A stretch of 64,000 nucleotides of DNA from Campylobacterales bacterium (GTDB lineage: Bacteria > Campylobacterota > Campylobacteria > Campylobacterales > Sulfurimonadaceae): NCBI GenBank assembly GCA_016938735.1, contig JAFGUB010000009.1:1-64000 (forward strand), read 5' to 3'. The notes under the pieces were generated by a model, which worked only from the letters and a program-made list of their open reading frames with translations, did not search any database and was not told the origin of the DNA. Below are positions 44,584-52,794 of this stretch, piece by piece (the first letter of the stretch is position 1; each line of letters starts with the position of its first letter). The position numbers were made by a program, and so were the translations under genes.

Positions 44584-45410
44584 CCCGAAGCCTTCTCTTT
44601 ATAACTCTCAAATAATCCCTCTTCCCTGGGGGTATCGAGTTGTAAGTAGGTCTCAAGTTGCGCTTCGTTTTTCTTGAGCATCGTCTCAAAATCGTTCTGC
44701 GTGACCGGTTTGTCACCGTAAAACTTATCCAGCACGATATTGTTGTTACCGATGATGACGAGATAGCTTGATTCGGCGTATTCGAGCATAACGACACTGT
44801 TGTGCGCATCAAGCGCTTTTTGAAAGCGGATGGTTGCACCCTGAGAAGTTGAAGTGGGGCTGTTTTTCGCAAAGAGCGAAGGTTTGGTTCCGGTTGCGAC
44901 ACCCTGTTGCATCCCTCGTTTGAGCCACCAGACGATCACAATTCCTACGATAAGGATCAAGGCAACGATGATGTAATTGTCCTCCATGGCCGACTCTTTT
45001 TTGGTTGGAAGGGTTGAATTGAGCGTGGGTTGATCGGAGGAAGCTTGACTGTTCGAGCTTGCGCTCAAGAAACGGAGTCTAAGACCGTAAGCATCGGCAG
45101 TTTTGGATGCCTGCATCTGTACATGTAAAGGCGTTTTGGCGATGATCTGGGTGCCGCTGTCTGAGGGTGAGAGGGTAATGGAGCTCAAAAAGGGTGAGGA
45201 GAGGCTCTTTTGTTTGACGGATTCGATCTGGGCTCCGTCGAGTTTGATGATGACAGTGTCGTTTTGACGAAGCTGGCGCAAAGTCCCTTCGAATGGGGTG
45301 TCGAAGGTAAGCATAATATCGACGCGGTCGGAACGATCATAGACGTTGTAGCTTAGAATCTGCGAAGCGAAGAGCCAAAACGGGATCAAAAGCAGAATGA
45401 ATATTCTCAC
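44580..45410 (-). CDS. FliO-like flagellar membrane protein with AMIN-like N terminus
   Basis: 276 aa. Signal peptide (1-15), a periplasmic region (about 17-116) with beta-strand character similar to AMIN domains, a low-complexity Ser/Thr linker, one membrane helix (146-163), and a cytoplasmic domain with LEYAESSYLVIIGNNNIVLDK. The cytoplasmic part resembles FliO (a short beta domain after a single helix), and the gene follows fliN with a 4-base overlap. The assignment as FliO is inference from layout and position. Confidence 0.68.
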   Translation of the reverse strand: MRIFILLLIPFWLFASQILSYNVYDRSDRVDIMLTFDTPFEGTLRQLRQNDTVIIKLDGAQIESVKQKSLSSPFLSSITLSPSDSGTQIIAKTPLHVQMQASKTADAYGLRLRFLSASSNSQASSDQPTLNSTLPTKKESAMEDNYIIVALILIVGIVIVWWLKRGMQQGVATGTKPSLFAKNSPTSTSQGATIRFQKALDAHNSVVMLEYAESSYLVIIGNNNIVLDKFYGDKPVTQNDFETMLKKNEAQLETYLQLDTPREEGLFESYKEKASG

Positions 45411-45742
45411 ATTCGCTCCTTGGATAGATAGTAGATGACGGCACTAGAGTCGAGGACTTCGTTGATCCGTATGGCGAGGTTCTTTTCATAGACCATCACC
45501 TCTCCCTTGCCGATGATGCGGCCGTTAACATAGGATTCGACGCTCTCGCCGGCGGGTTTATTCAGATCGATGACGGAGCCTTTTTCGAGCTTCAGGATAT
45601 TGGCGATGCTCAGCTCCGTCTCTCCCAGATCGGCGACGAATTCGATCTCCATATCCAGCAGCCCTTCATAATTCATCCAGCTCAGCTCTTCAGGCGTGAA
45701 GTGTTTTTCAAGCATTTTGGCGACGTTGAGTTCTTCGGACAT
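45407..45742 (-). CDS. fliN: Flagellar motor switch protein FliN
   Basis: 111 aa. Compact SpoA/FliMN C-terminal domain: DMEIEFVADLGETELSIANI, then KPAGESVESYVNGRIIGKGEV and the final IRINEVL. FliN forms the base of the C-ring, binds CheY-P and docks export cargo. It starts one base after the stop of the CheX-like gene and overlaps the FliO-like gene, so the three form an operon. Confidence 0.93.
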   Translation of the reverse strand: MSEELNVAKMLEKHFTPEELSWMNYEGLLDMEIEFVADLGETELSIANILKLEKGSVIDLNKPAGESVESYVNGRIIGKGEVMVYEKNLAIRINEVLDSSAVIYYLSKERM

Positions 45743-46168
45743 TTAGCGCAGTTCCTTTAAGGCGATCAGCATGGTGTCGCTGCCGATGCGCAAGACGGCT
45801 GTCGTATCGCAGGGCAGATCAAACCGTTCAAAGGCGACAAAGTGTGGCGTCGTAATGCTAAAAGGGTTGACGCCCCGCTCTTCGGAGATGACTTTAGCGC
45901 TGCCGATAACCATATTGGCAACTTCCAGTGAAACATCCCGAAGCGTTACTTCATCACTCTCCTCTTCATCTAAAAAGAGTGATGCAATAGTGCGCATCAG
46001 GGCTTCATCGCAAGCGACGTAGGCGCGGTGCGCGGCTCCTGCTTGATCGGTTATGTCGATGTAAGCAATAAGCGTTCTCACTTCCGGTAGATCGTGTAGC
46101 AGTGCAGAGGCGGCCTCAAGCTGATGCTGTGCGAAGTTTTGGGCTGCCGTAATCAGATCATCGATCAT
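45743..46168 (-). CDS. CheX-like chemotaxis phosphatase family protein
   Basis: 141 aa from the ATG at 46168. A TTG at 46195 would give 150 aa, but a likely -10 box (46198-46203) puts the transcript start at about that TTG, so I prefer the ATG. The CheC/CheX-type signature E-x2-N is in LEVANMVIGSAKVISEE. CheX proteins remove phosphate from CheY-P. Its place in front of fliN suggests it acts near the switch, similar in logic to CheC-FliY fusions. Confidence 0.78.
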   Translation of the reverse strand: MIDDLITAAQNFAQHQLEAASALLHDLPEVRTLIAYIDITDQAGAAHRAYVACDEALMRTIASLFLDEEESDEVTLRDVSLEVANMVIGSAKVISEERGVNPFSITTPHFVAFERFDLPCDTTAVLRIGSDTMLIALKELR

Positions 46169-46197
46169 ATCATGTCCGTTTGGTGTGAAATCCAAAG

Positions 46198-46203
46198 ATT
46201 ATA
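46198..46203 (-). promoter_or_regulatory. Candidate -10 box for the cheX-fliN-fliO operon
   Basis: TATAAT read on the minus strand, 30 bases before the preferred ATG. It faces the TATAAT for the transporter gene 51 bases away. Confidence 0.55.
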
Positions 46204-46254
46204 CGCAAAGCGGTGTAAAACTATGATTAATATCCAACCTAAGCCCGAACGGGG

Positions 46255-46260
46255 TATAAT
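46255..46260 (+). promoter_or_regulatory. Candidate -10 box for the TauE/SafE gene
   Basis: TATAAT 24 bases before the ATG at 46284, with AAGGAG between. Divergent with the flagellar operon promoter. Confidence 0.6.
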
Positions 46261-46283
46261 CGCGCCTTTGCAAAAGGAGATTG

Positions 46284-47030
46284 ATGGGCTTTGAGCTGGC
46301 GCTGCTAGGGGTCTTTGTTGGGGTGCTTTCGGGCTTTTTCGGTATCGGCGGCGGGACTATTTTGGTGCCTGCGCTGCTGCTTTTGGGGCTGGATATCAAA
46401 GCAGCGATCAGCATCTCCATCGTGCAGATGGTCTTTAGCTCCATCTATGGCAGCTACCTCAACCAAAAAAAGGGGACGCTCGAGATGAAGACCGTCCTCT
46501 TTACGGGGATCGGGGGCTTTGTCGGCGGACTCTTTAGCGCGGCCATTATAGCTGCTTTTAGCGCGACGCTGCTAGAGGCGATCTTTTTGGGCTTTGTGCT
46601 CTTTGCGCTGTTGCGGCTGATGATGACCTCCGTACATGTAAAGGTGGCCGAGATACGCAAAGCCCATCCGGCGATTCTACTCTCTATCGGCGTGGTGCTG
46701 GGCGCTTTTGCCACCTCTATCGGGGTGGGCGGATCGATTTTGCTGGTGCCGCTGCTGGCGAGTTTCTTACATGTACCGATCAAAAACGCCATCTCTGCGG
46801 GGCTCTTTTTTGTCGTATTCTCCTCCATTTCGGCGCTCATCTCCTTGGCCTATTCGGGGATGATCGATTGGGAGCACGGCATTATGGTGGGGCTTGGCTC
46901 ACTTGTGGGGGTCTACATCGGGATCTGGCTCAAGCACCGCAGCAGCGACCGGCTCTCCAAATACGCACTGATCGTTTTTTACGTCCAGATCGCCGGTTAT
47001 CTGGCTTATCGACTCATTACAGGAGCATAA
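46284..47030 (+). CDS. TauE/SafE-family sulfite or organic anion exporter
   Basis: 248 aa with eight membrane helices in two repeats. Family motifs [18 protein letters not shown] and the second-half counterpart [20 protein letters not shown] use the ATG at 46284 rather than the TTG one codon earlier because AAGGAG lies at 46274-46279. Substrates in this family include sulfite, sulfoacetate and other sulfur anions; specificity is not visible. Two TACATGTA copies (46632, 46767). uvrA follows after 3 bases. Confidence 0.88.
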   Translation: MGFELALLGVFVGVLSGFFGIGGGTILVPALLLLGLDIKAAISISIVQMVFSSIYGSYLNQKKGTLEMKTVLFTGIGGFVGGLFSAAIIAAFSATLLEAIFLGFVLFALLRLMMTSVHVKVAEIRKAHPAILLSIGVVLGAFATSIGVGGSILLVPLLASFLHVPIKNAISAGLFFVVFSSISALISLAYSGMIDWEHGIMVGLGSLVGVYIGIWLKHRSSDRLSKYALIVFYVQIAGYLAYRLITGA

Positions 47031-47033
47031 AAG

Positions 47034-49850
47034 ATGAAAAACAGCATCAAAATCTTCGGAGCGCGGGAGAACAACCTTAAAAACATTTCGCTGGAGATTC
47101 CCAAAAACGCTCTGGTGGTCTGTACGGGGCTCAGCGGCAGCGGCAAATCGACGCTTGCTTTTGACACCCTCTACGCCGAAGGGCAGCGCCGCTATATCGA
47201 GTCGCTTTCAAGCTACGCCAGACAGTTTTTGGACCGCATCGGCAAACCCGATGTAGACAAGATCGAAGGGCTGACCCCTGCCATCGCCATCGATCAGAAA
47301 AGCACCTCCAAAAACCCCCGCTCGACGGTGGGCACCATCACCGAAATCTACGACTATTTGCGCCTGCTCTATGCACGGATTGGCGTGCAGCACTGCCACC
47401 TCTGCGGCAAAAAGATCACGCAGATGAGCGCTGCTGATATCATCGAGCAGGTGATGTGTCTACCCGATGGTGCCAAAGTGGCGATCATGGCGCCGCTGGT
47501 GCGCGAAAAAAAGGGGAGCTTTAACGATCTGATCGCTTCGCTGGTGCACAAAGGGTATGTGCGCGCACAGATCGATGGGGTACATGTACGCCTCGATGAG
47601 GAGGTCGATCTCTCCAAAACCAAAAAACACACCATCAAAGCGATCATCGACCGCACCGTCATCCGCGAAGAGAACCGCGACCGCATCGCTCAAGACGTCG
47701 AAAAGGCGCTCAAGGAGAGTTACGGCGAAGTGGAGCTGGAGGTGTTCAACCCCGAAGAGGTGGGCATGAGCGAAAAGCTGATCCACTATAGCGAGCACAA
47801 CGCCTGTTTTGACTGCAAGGTGAGCTTCGAGCCGCTGGAACCGCTCACTTTTTCGTTTAACTCACCCAAGGGAGCGTGCAGCGAGTGTGACGGGCTGGGC
47901 ATCCGCTACGCACTCGATCATGACAAGATCATCGACCGCGACCTCTCCATCGAAAAAGGGGCGGTGCGGATTATGTACGGCTTCAATAAAGGGTACTACT
48001 TCTTGTTCCTCAAAGCCTTCTGCGCGAGCGCGGGCATCGATACGCAGATCCCTTTTGATGCGCTGGAGCCGCATCAGCAAAAAGCGATCATGCATGGCGG
48101 CATCGAAGAGGTGACCTTCAAGTGGAAAGAGCACCCCGTGACGCGCGTCTGGCCGGGGGTGATCAAGATCGCGTACGATATGTTCAAAGACGAAAAAGAG
48201 CTTGCCGACTTTATGAGCGAGAAGCCCTGCAGCGTCTGCGGCGCGAACCGTTTGCGGCGTGAAAGCCTGGCCGTGAAGGTCAAGGATAAGGGGATTGCCG
48301 ATGTGATTTCGCTGCCCATCGAGCAGAGCTACCGCTGGTTTAGCGACGCATCGAATTTCGACTATCTGCGCCCACAAGAGCGTATGATCGCCGAACCGAT
48401 TCTCAAGGAGATCAACGAGCGCCTCTTTTTTCTCTTTGACGTGGGCTTGGGCTACCTCACCCTGAGCCGCGACGCACGCAGCATCAGCGGCGGTGAAGCG
48501 CAGCGTATCCGCATCGCTTCGCAGATCGGCAGCGGGCTGACGGGGGTGATGTATGTGCTGGATGAACCCAGCATCGGGCTGCACGAGCGCGATACGCTCA
48601 AGCTCATCCGCACCCTGCGCTCTTTGCAGGAGAAGGGCAATACCGTGATCGTGGTGGAGCATGACAAAGAGACGATTGAGCACGCCGATTTTATCGTCGA
48701 TATCGGCCCGGGAGCAGGGCGATTCGGGGGTGAGGTGGTCTTTAGCGGCACGCTTGATGAACTGCGCAAAGCCGATACCCTTACGGCGGATTACCTCAGC
48801 GGAAGAAAGAAGATCGAGTATTTTTACCGCCGCGCCCAAGAGCACTGGATCGAGATCAAAAACGTCTCGCTCAACAACATCGAGGACTTACATGTAAAGC
48901 TTCCGCTGCACAACTTCGTCTGCGTCACGGGGGTGAGCGGCAGCGGCAAGAGTTCGCTGATTCTCCAAACCCTGCTGCCCACCGCGCGCGAAATCCTCAA
49001 CCACGCCCGAAAGGTGAACAAGGTCGCGGGCGTCGAGATCACGGGGCTAGAGAAGCTTGACAAGGTGATCTATCTTGATCAAAGCCCCATCGGCCGCACC
49101 CCGCGCTCGAACCCCGCCACCTACACGGGCGTGATGGATGAGATCCGAGAGCTCTTTGCCAAAACCAAAGAGTCACAGATTCGTGGGTATAACACGTCGC
49201 GCTACAGCTTCAACGTCAAAGGCGGGCGCTGCGAAAAGTGCCAAGGCGAGGGGGAGATCAAGATCGAGATGCACTTTTTGCCCGATATCATGGTCAAGTG
49301 CGATGAGTGTAAGGGGCATCGCTATAACCTCCAGACACTTGAGATCAAGTACAAAGGCAAAAGCATCTCCGACGTGCTGCGCATGAGCGTCTCCGAGGCG
49401 CTGGAGTTTTTTGCCCCCGTGCCCAAGATCAATATCAAGCTGCAGACGCTTAGCGACGTGGGGCTAGGCTACATCACGCTGGGCCAAAACGCCGTGACGC
49501 TCAGCGGCGGCGAAGCGCAGCGCATCAAGCTGGCCAAGGAGCTTAGCCGCAAAGACACGGGCCAGACCCTCTATATTCTCGATGAGCCCACAACGGGGCT
49601 GCACTTTGATGACGTCAACCGCCTCACGCGTGTGCTGCACCATTTTGTGGAGCTGCGCAACAGTGTGCTGGTGATCGAGCACAACCTCGATATGGTCAAA
49701 AATGCCGATTACATTATCGACATGGGGCCTGAGGGCGGCAGCGGCGGCGGACGGATTATCGCCGAGGGCAACCCTGAAGCAGTGGCGCTCTCGCATGAGC
49801 AAACAGGAAGTTATACGGGTAAATATCTTAAAAAAGAGCTGGGCCTTTAG
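47034..49850 (+). CDS. uvrA: Excinuclease ABC subunit A
   Basis: 938 aa, full length. Two ABC modules: Walker [13 protein letters not shown] and [11 protein letters not shown]; signatures [16 protein letters not shown] and [15 protein letters not shown]; and zinc-finger cysteines in [22 protein letters not shown] and CEKCQGEGE...CDECKG. It recognises bulky DNA damage and loads UvrB. Probably cotranscribed with the transporter. Two TACATGTA copies (47580, 48888). Confidence 0.98.
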   Translation: MKNSIKIFGARENNLKNISLEIPKNALVVCTGLSGSGKSTLAFDTLYAEGQRRYIESLSSYARQFLDRIGKPDVDKIEGLTPAIAIDQKSTSKNPRSTVGTITEIYDYLRLLYARIGVQHCHLCGKKITQMSAADIIEQVMCLPDGAKVAIMAPLVREKKGSFNDLIASLVHKGYVRAQIDGVHVRLDEEVDLSKTKKHTIKAIIDRTVIREENRDRIAQDVEKALKESYGEVELEVFNPEEVGMSEKLIHYSEHNACFDCKVSFEPLEPLTFSFNSPKGACSECDGLGIRYALDHDKIIDRDLSIEKGAVRIMYGFNKGYYFLFLKAFCASAGIDTQIPFDALEPHQQKAIMHGGIEEVTFKWKEHPVTRVWPGVIKIAYDMFKDEKELADFMSEKPCSVCGANRLRRESLAVKVKDKGIADVISLPIEQSYRWFSDASNFDYLRPQERMIAEPILKEINERLFFLFDVGLGYLTLSRDARSISGGEAQRIRIASQIGSGLTGVMYVLDEPSIGLHERDTLKLIRTLRSLQEKGNTVIVVEHDKETIEHADFIVDIGPGAGRFGGEVVFSGTLDELRKADTLTADYLSGRKKIEYFYRRAQEHWIEIKNVSLNNIEDLHVKLPLHNFVCVTGVSGSGKSSLILQTLLPTAREILNHARKVNKVAGVEITGLEKLDKVIYLDQSPIGRTPRSNPATYTGVMDEIRELFAKTKESQIRGYNTSRYSFNVKGGRCEKCQGEGEIKIEMHFLPDIMVKCDECKGHRYNLQTLEIKYKGKSISDVLRMSVSEALEFFAPVPKINIKLQTLSDVGLGYITLGQNAVTLSGGEAQRIKLAKELSRKDTGQTLYILDEPTTGLHFDDVNRLTRVLHHFVELRNSVLVIEHNLDMVKNADYIIDMGPEGGSGGGRIIAEGNPEAVALSHEQTGSYTGKYLKKELGL

Positions 49851-49853
49851 GCC

Positions 49854-49863
49854 TTATATGTAA
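49854..49863. repeat. Degenerate palindrome copy (TTATATGTAA) before the Dabb gene
   Basis: One central base differs from the consensus, but the outer flanks CC and GG match the extended 14-mer. It is followed by GGAAAAAAAG and ATG, the same design as upstream of hemH, so it is probably a decayed copy that still provides the Shine-Dalgarno sequence. Confidence 0.7.
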
Positions 49864-49873
49864 GGAAAAAAAG

Positions 49874-50164
49874 ATGATCAAACATATCGTGATGTTTCAA
49901 TTCAAAGAGGAAGATAAAGCGCACAACCTGCTCAAAGTCAAAGCGATGCTTGAAGCGTTGCCGCAGCAAATCGAGCCGCTGCGTCAGATGGAGGTGGGGA
50001 TCAACATCATCCCCGGCGAACGCGCCTTTGATCTGGTGCTCACTTCGGTTTTTGACGATATGGCGGGTCTGGAGATCTACCGCGACCATAGTGCACATCT
50101 GGAAGTGGTGGCCTTTATCAAGCAGGTGACAACCGCGAGCAAAGTGGTGGATTACGCGCTTTAG
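49874..50164 (+). CDS. Dabb-domain (stress responsive alpha/beta barrel) protein
   Basis: 96 aa, a single Dabb ferredoxin-like domain: MIKHIVMFQFKEE at the start, a central VGINIIPGERAFDLVL, and YRDHSAHLEVVAFI. Such dimeric small proteins occur in stress responses and as small enzymes; the role here is unknown. The ribosome site comes from the degenerate palindrome at 49854. Ends tail-to-tail with the EAL-like gene (4-base overlap). Confidence 0.87.
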   Translation: MIKHIVMFQFKEEDKAHNLLKVKAMLEALPQQIEPLRQMEVGINIIPGERAFDLVLTSVFDDMAGLEIYRDHSAHLEVVAFIKQVTTASKVVDYAL

Positions 50165-51399
50165 AGCGATTGCAGCATCTCTTCAAAGCGGTTCACCCGT
50201 TCCATCGCTTCGACGATGAGCAGGTTGATCTGCCCTATGTCGATCTGGTAGGCGTGTACAAAGGGCAGCAGGGCGTCTAGGTCGGCGTGCTCGATGGAAC
50301 GGGTCATGGTGAGCAAGACGCCCCAACTGCTTTGGGCTTCGAACATCGCCTCTTCGATCTCGCTTGAGACGTTGAGTTTGCGCAAAAAGTTGCGGTGATC
50401 GACGCCGAGCAGCAGGTGGATGAGCGAGAGCATGCCTACCAGATAGGCGGTGTGCATCATCTCTCTGGTGGGGTTTTTGTAGCGCAGGCGTAAGAGCCCC
50501 TGCATGATTTCGGTGCGGTTGATCACCATCAGCAGCAGGGGGTGGTTTAGCCCTTTGCGGTTGTGTTTGGAGAGCATGATCAGCAGCAGCCAGTCGCCCA
50601 GCGGCTTGCGCCCCAGCAGGGTGACGATCTGTGCGATGGAGGTGATGGGGCGCGAGAAGGAGAAGAACGAAGAGTTGATAAACTGCATGAGCTGAAGCGC
50701 GAGCACATGATGCCGCTCGATGGCGCTGACGATCGTCTCGACGCTCTCGTCGCTTTGAAGCTGGGCACGGATCTGCAGAATCGACTCTTGGTCGCTGCTA
50801 AGCGAGTCGCTCTCCATGTCGCTGGGGCGTTCGATGTAGTAGCCCTGAAAATAGCGCACGCCGCCGTTTTGATACTGCTGCATCAGGGCATCGTTTTCGA
50901 TCTTGGAGGCGATGACGGTGGTGCCTCGGTGCTGCAGGGCTTGGGCGAGTTTAAGCGCTAAGGCGGGGTTGCTGCGTAGTGCGTCGATCTTGAGCGTATC
51001 GATGTAGCGCAGCAGGGGCTTGAGGATCGAAGCGGCGTCGGGCTTGACGAAAAGATCGTTGATGGCGAAGCGGTAGCCTTGAGCGTGCAAACGCTCCAGC
51101 AGGGGTGGTAGGCTTTTGTCGCGTAGGCTCTGCTCTAAAAGGCTGAGCACAAAGCGCTCTTTGGGGATGGCGCCGATGAGGTCATTACTCAAAAAAGCCG
51201 TATCGACTTTTAAAAAGCCCTTGTAACTCCCCAAAACCCGCTCGATCCCAAAGGTATGCAGCAGTTGATCGAGCACTGACGCGGTGATGGAGATATCGCT
51301 GTAGATCCCCTGATCGTCACGCTCTTGTCGGTAGAGAATATCGTACCAGCAGATGTTTTTGTCTGATCCGATAATCGCCTGACGACCGATCATGCCCAT
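50161..51399 (-). CDS. EAL-like/HDOD signalling protein (YuxH-type)
   Basis: 412 aa. The N-terminal half is an EAL-like fold in which the catalytic EAL triplet is replaced (CWYDILYRQ), and other metal ligands are not evident, so it is probably a non-catalytic c-di-GMP sensor or scaffold. The C-terminal half is an HDOD domain (ILQIRAQL, LMQFINSSFFSFSRPI, SIAQIVTLLG). Domain order matches YuxH-like proteins. It is the third HD/HDOD-type signalling gene in the window, with 14192 and 15710. Confidence 0.87.
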   Translation of the reverse strand: MGMIGRQAIIGSDKNICWYDILYRQERDDQGIYSDISITASVLDQLLHTFGIERVLGSYKGFLKVDTAFLSNDLIGAIPKERFVLSLLEQSLRDKSLPPLLERLHAQGYRFAINDLFVKPDAASILKPLLRYIDTLKIDALRSNPALALKLAQALQHRGTTVIASKIENDALMQQYQNGGVRYFQGYYIERPSDMESDSLSSDQESILQIRAQLQSDESVETIVSAIERHHVLALQLMQFINSSFFSFSRPITSIAQIVTLLGRKPLGDWLLLIMLSKHNRKGLNHPLLLMVINRTEIMQGLLRLRYKNPTREMMHTAYLVGMLSLIHLLLGVDHRNFLRKLNVSSEIEEAMFEAQSSWGVLLTMTRSIEHADLDALLPFVHAYQIDIGQINLLIVEAMERVNRFEEMLQSL

Positions 51400-51402
51400 G
51401 GA

Positions 51403-51954
51403 CTACTCCAGACCCTCAAAAAAGGCTTCGACCTCGAGCTCGCCTTCGATGCACGGAGTAAGCGAAAGCATCTCGCCGCCGCTAAAACCGCGTACATACC
51501 AGTAACGACCCTCAAGCAGCCGGTAGTGATCGACGATGTGGTTTTCGGGATCGACAAGGTAGTAGTTTGGGATAGCGCAGAGTTCATAGAGCTCTTTTTT
51601 GACCCCTTTGTCTTTTTTGGCGGTAGAGGGAGAAAGGACTTCGAATAGGGCGCAGGGGCGTTCAGTGCTCGCACACCAGAGCATCACGTCAGGTTGGACT
51701 ACATGGGTAGTGCCGCGACACTGTAGTTTGATATCAAACGGGGCGATGCGGGCTTTACATGTAGGCGTTTCGCGGGTGAGGTTTTTGAGTAGGGTTGCGA
51801 TGTTAAGTACCGCATCTTGATGCGCCGCGCTTGCGCCCGCCATCACGTGAATCTCCCCAAAAATCAGTTCGCAGCGCTCACCCTCGGGCAGACTTTGATC
51901 GATGGCGAGATACTCTTCGTAGGTGTAGGTATTGAGTCGTCGTGCTTCATCCAT
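51403..51954 (-). CDS. Uma2-family PD-(D/E)XK endonuclease-like protein
   Basis: 183 aa. Uma2 (DUF820) signature: YTYEEYLAI, CELIFGEIHVMAG, PDVMLW, FEVLSPSTAKKDKGVKKELYE and YYLVDPE. The conserved acidic residues and lysine suggest an intact nuclease core. Biological role is not known; the family is expanded in cyanobacteria and probably moves between phyla. A TTACATGTAG copy (51755) is in the gene. Its start overlaps the end of the MtfA-like gene by 8 bases. Confidence 0.88.
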   Translation of the reverse strand: MDEARRLNTYTYEEYLAIDQSLPEGERCELIFGEIHVMAGASAAHQDAVLNIATLLKNLTRETPTCKARIAPFDIKLQCRGTTHVVQPDVMLWCASTERPCALFEVLSPSTAKKDKGVKKELYELCAIPNYYLVDPENHIVDHYRLLEGRYWYVRGFSGGEMLSLTPCIEGELEVEAFFEGLE

Positions 51955-52792
51955 GAGAAACTCCTTGTGCGTTGATTATAGCACTTGAGGCTTCAAAAGG
52001 GGCTTCGCAGCCCCATGTAAGGGGATCAAAGCCGTAAAAAAGGACAAGGGCGTCGTAGAGTTTGCCAAGGTCGCGTTTGAGCCTTGCGGGGGTTTGGATG
52101 AAGCGCTCGGAGGCGACAGCGAAGAATTCCGCGTCATTTTCAAAAGCGTATTCGCCCAGCACGCGGCAATCATCCGGTAGATGGCCGGTTGGTGCCACCT
52201 TGTCGCTAAGCTGCTCGAAGCAATCCAAAAGCGCTTCATCCAGATCCTCTGCCTCATCGATGATGTGGGCAAGTTCATGAATGATCACATTGTGTTCGCT
52301 TGAGCCAAACGCCTCATCCCGCGCCTCGTGCCAAGAGAGCGCTATGCTCTCTTCATAGGCCTGACCGTCAAGCTCCGCAAAGCCTCTTGAGACAATGCCG
52401 CCCTCATCGATCACCTCCTCATAGACAAAGCCTTCGGCGTAGAGAATGACGTGACGCGGATACTCCAGACGCTCTGGTCGTCCCAGCGACAATACGGCGG
52501 CATAAAAAGCAACTGTGACGCGCATCTCGTCGCTTACATGTAAGCCTACGCCCTCAAAGCTGCAGGTGTGGATAAAGCGAAGGATGCCGCGCTCTATGGT
52601 GGCGCGCTCTAGGGCGCTTAGGGCACGAAAAAGGGCGATACGCTCTAGGATGCTACGCCACGACGTTGGAAAGGCCATCTGCGTTAGACGCGCCTCTAGC
52701 CGTCGCCGCGTTTGCACGCGCCACAGATAAAAAAAGAGAAAAATCGCAAAAAACGTTGTGATGATCAGCGCGAGTGCGAGATCATAACTCAT
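51947..52792 (-). CDS. MtfA-like zinc metallopeptidase (M90)
   Basis: 281 aa. One N-terminal membrane helix (about 6-24) not found in E. coli MtfA, then the M90 domain with zinc motif H172-E173-L-A-H176 in IIHELAHIID and the third-ligand region FENDAEFFAVASERF. MtfA relieves glucose-PTS repression through Mlc in enterics; no Mlc is expected here, so the target is open. Contains a TTACATGTAA copy (52534). Confidence 0.88.
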   Translation of the reverse strand: MSYDLALALIITTFFAIFLFFYLWRVQTRRRLEARLTQMAFPTSWRSILERIALFRALSALERATIERGILRFIHTCSFEGVGLHVSDEMRVTVAFYAAVLSLGRPERLEYPRHVILYAEGFVYEEVIDEGGIVSRGFAELDGQAYEESIALSWHEARDEAFGSSEHNVIIHELAHIIDEAEDLDEALLDCFEQLSDKVAPTGHLPDDCRVLGEYAFENDAEFFAVASERFIQTPARLKRDLGKLYDALVLFYGFDPLTWGCEAPFEASSAIINAQGVSHG

Positions 52793-52794
52793 CC

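Noticed and set aside
47862-48845. 327-codon minus-strand frame inside uvrA
   Set aside because: Antisense shadow of a fully conserved uvrA segment.
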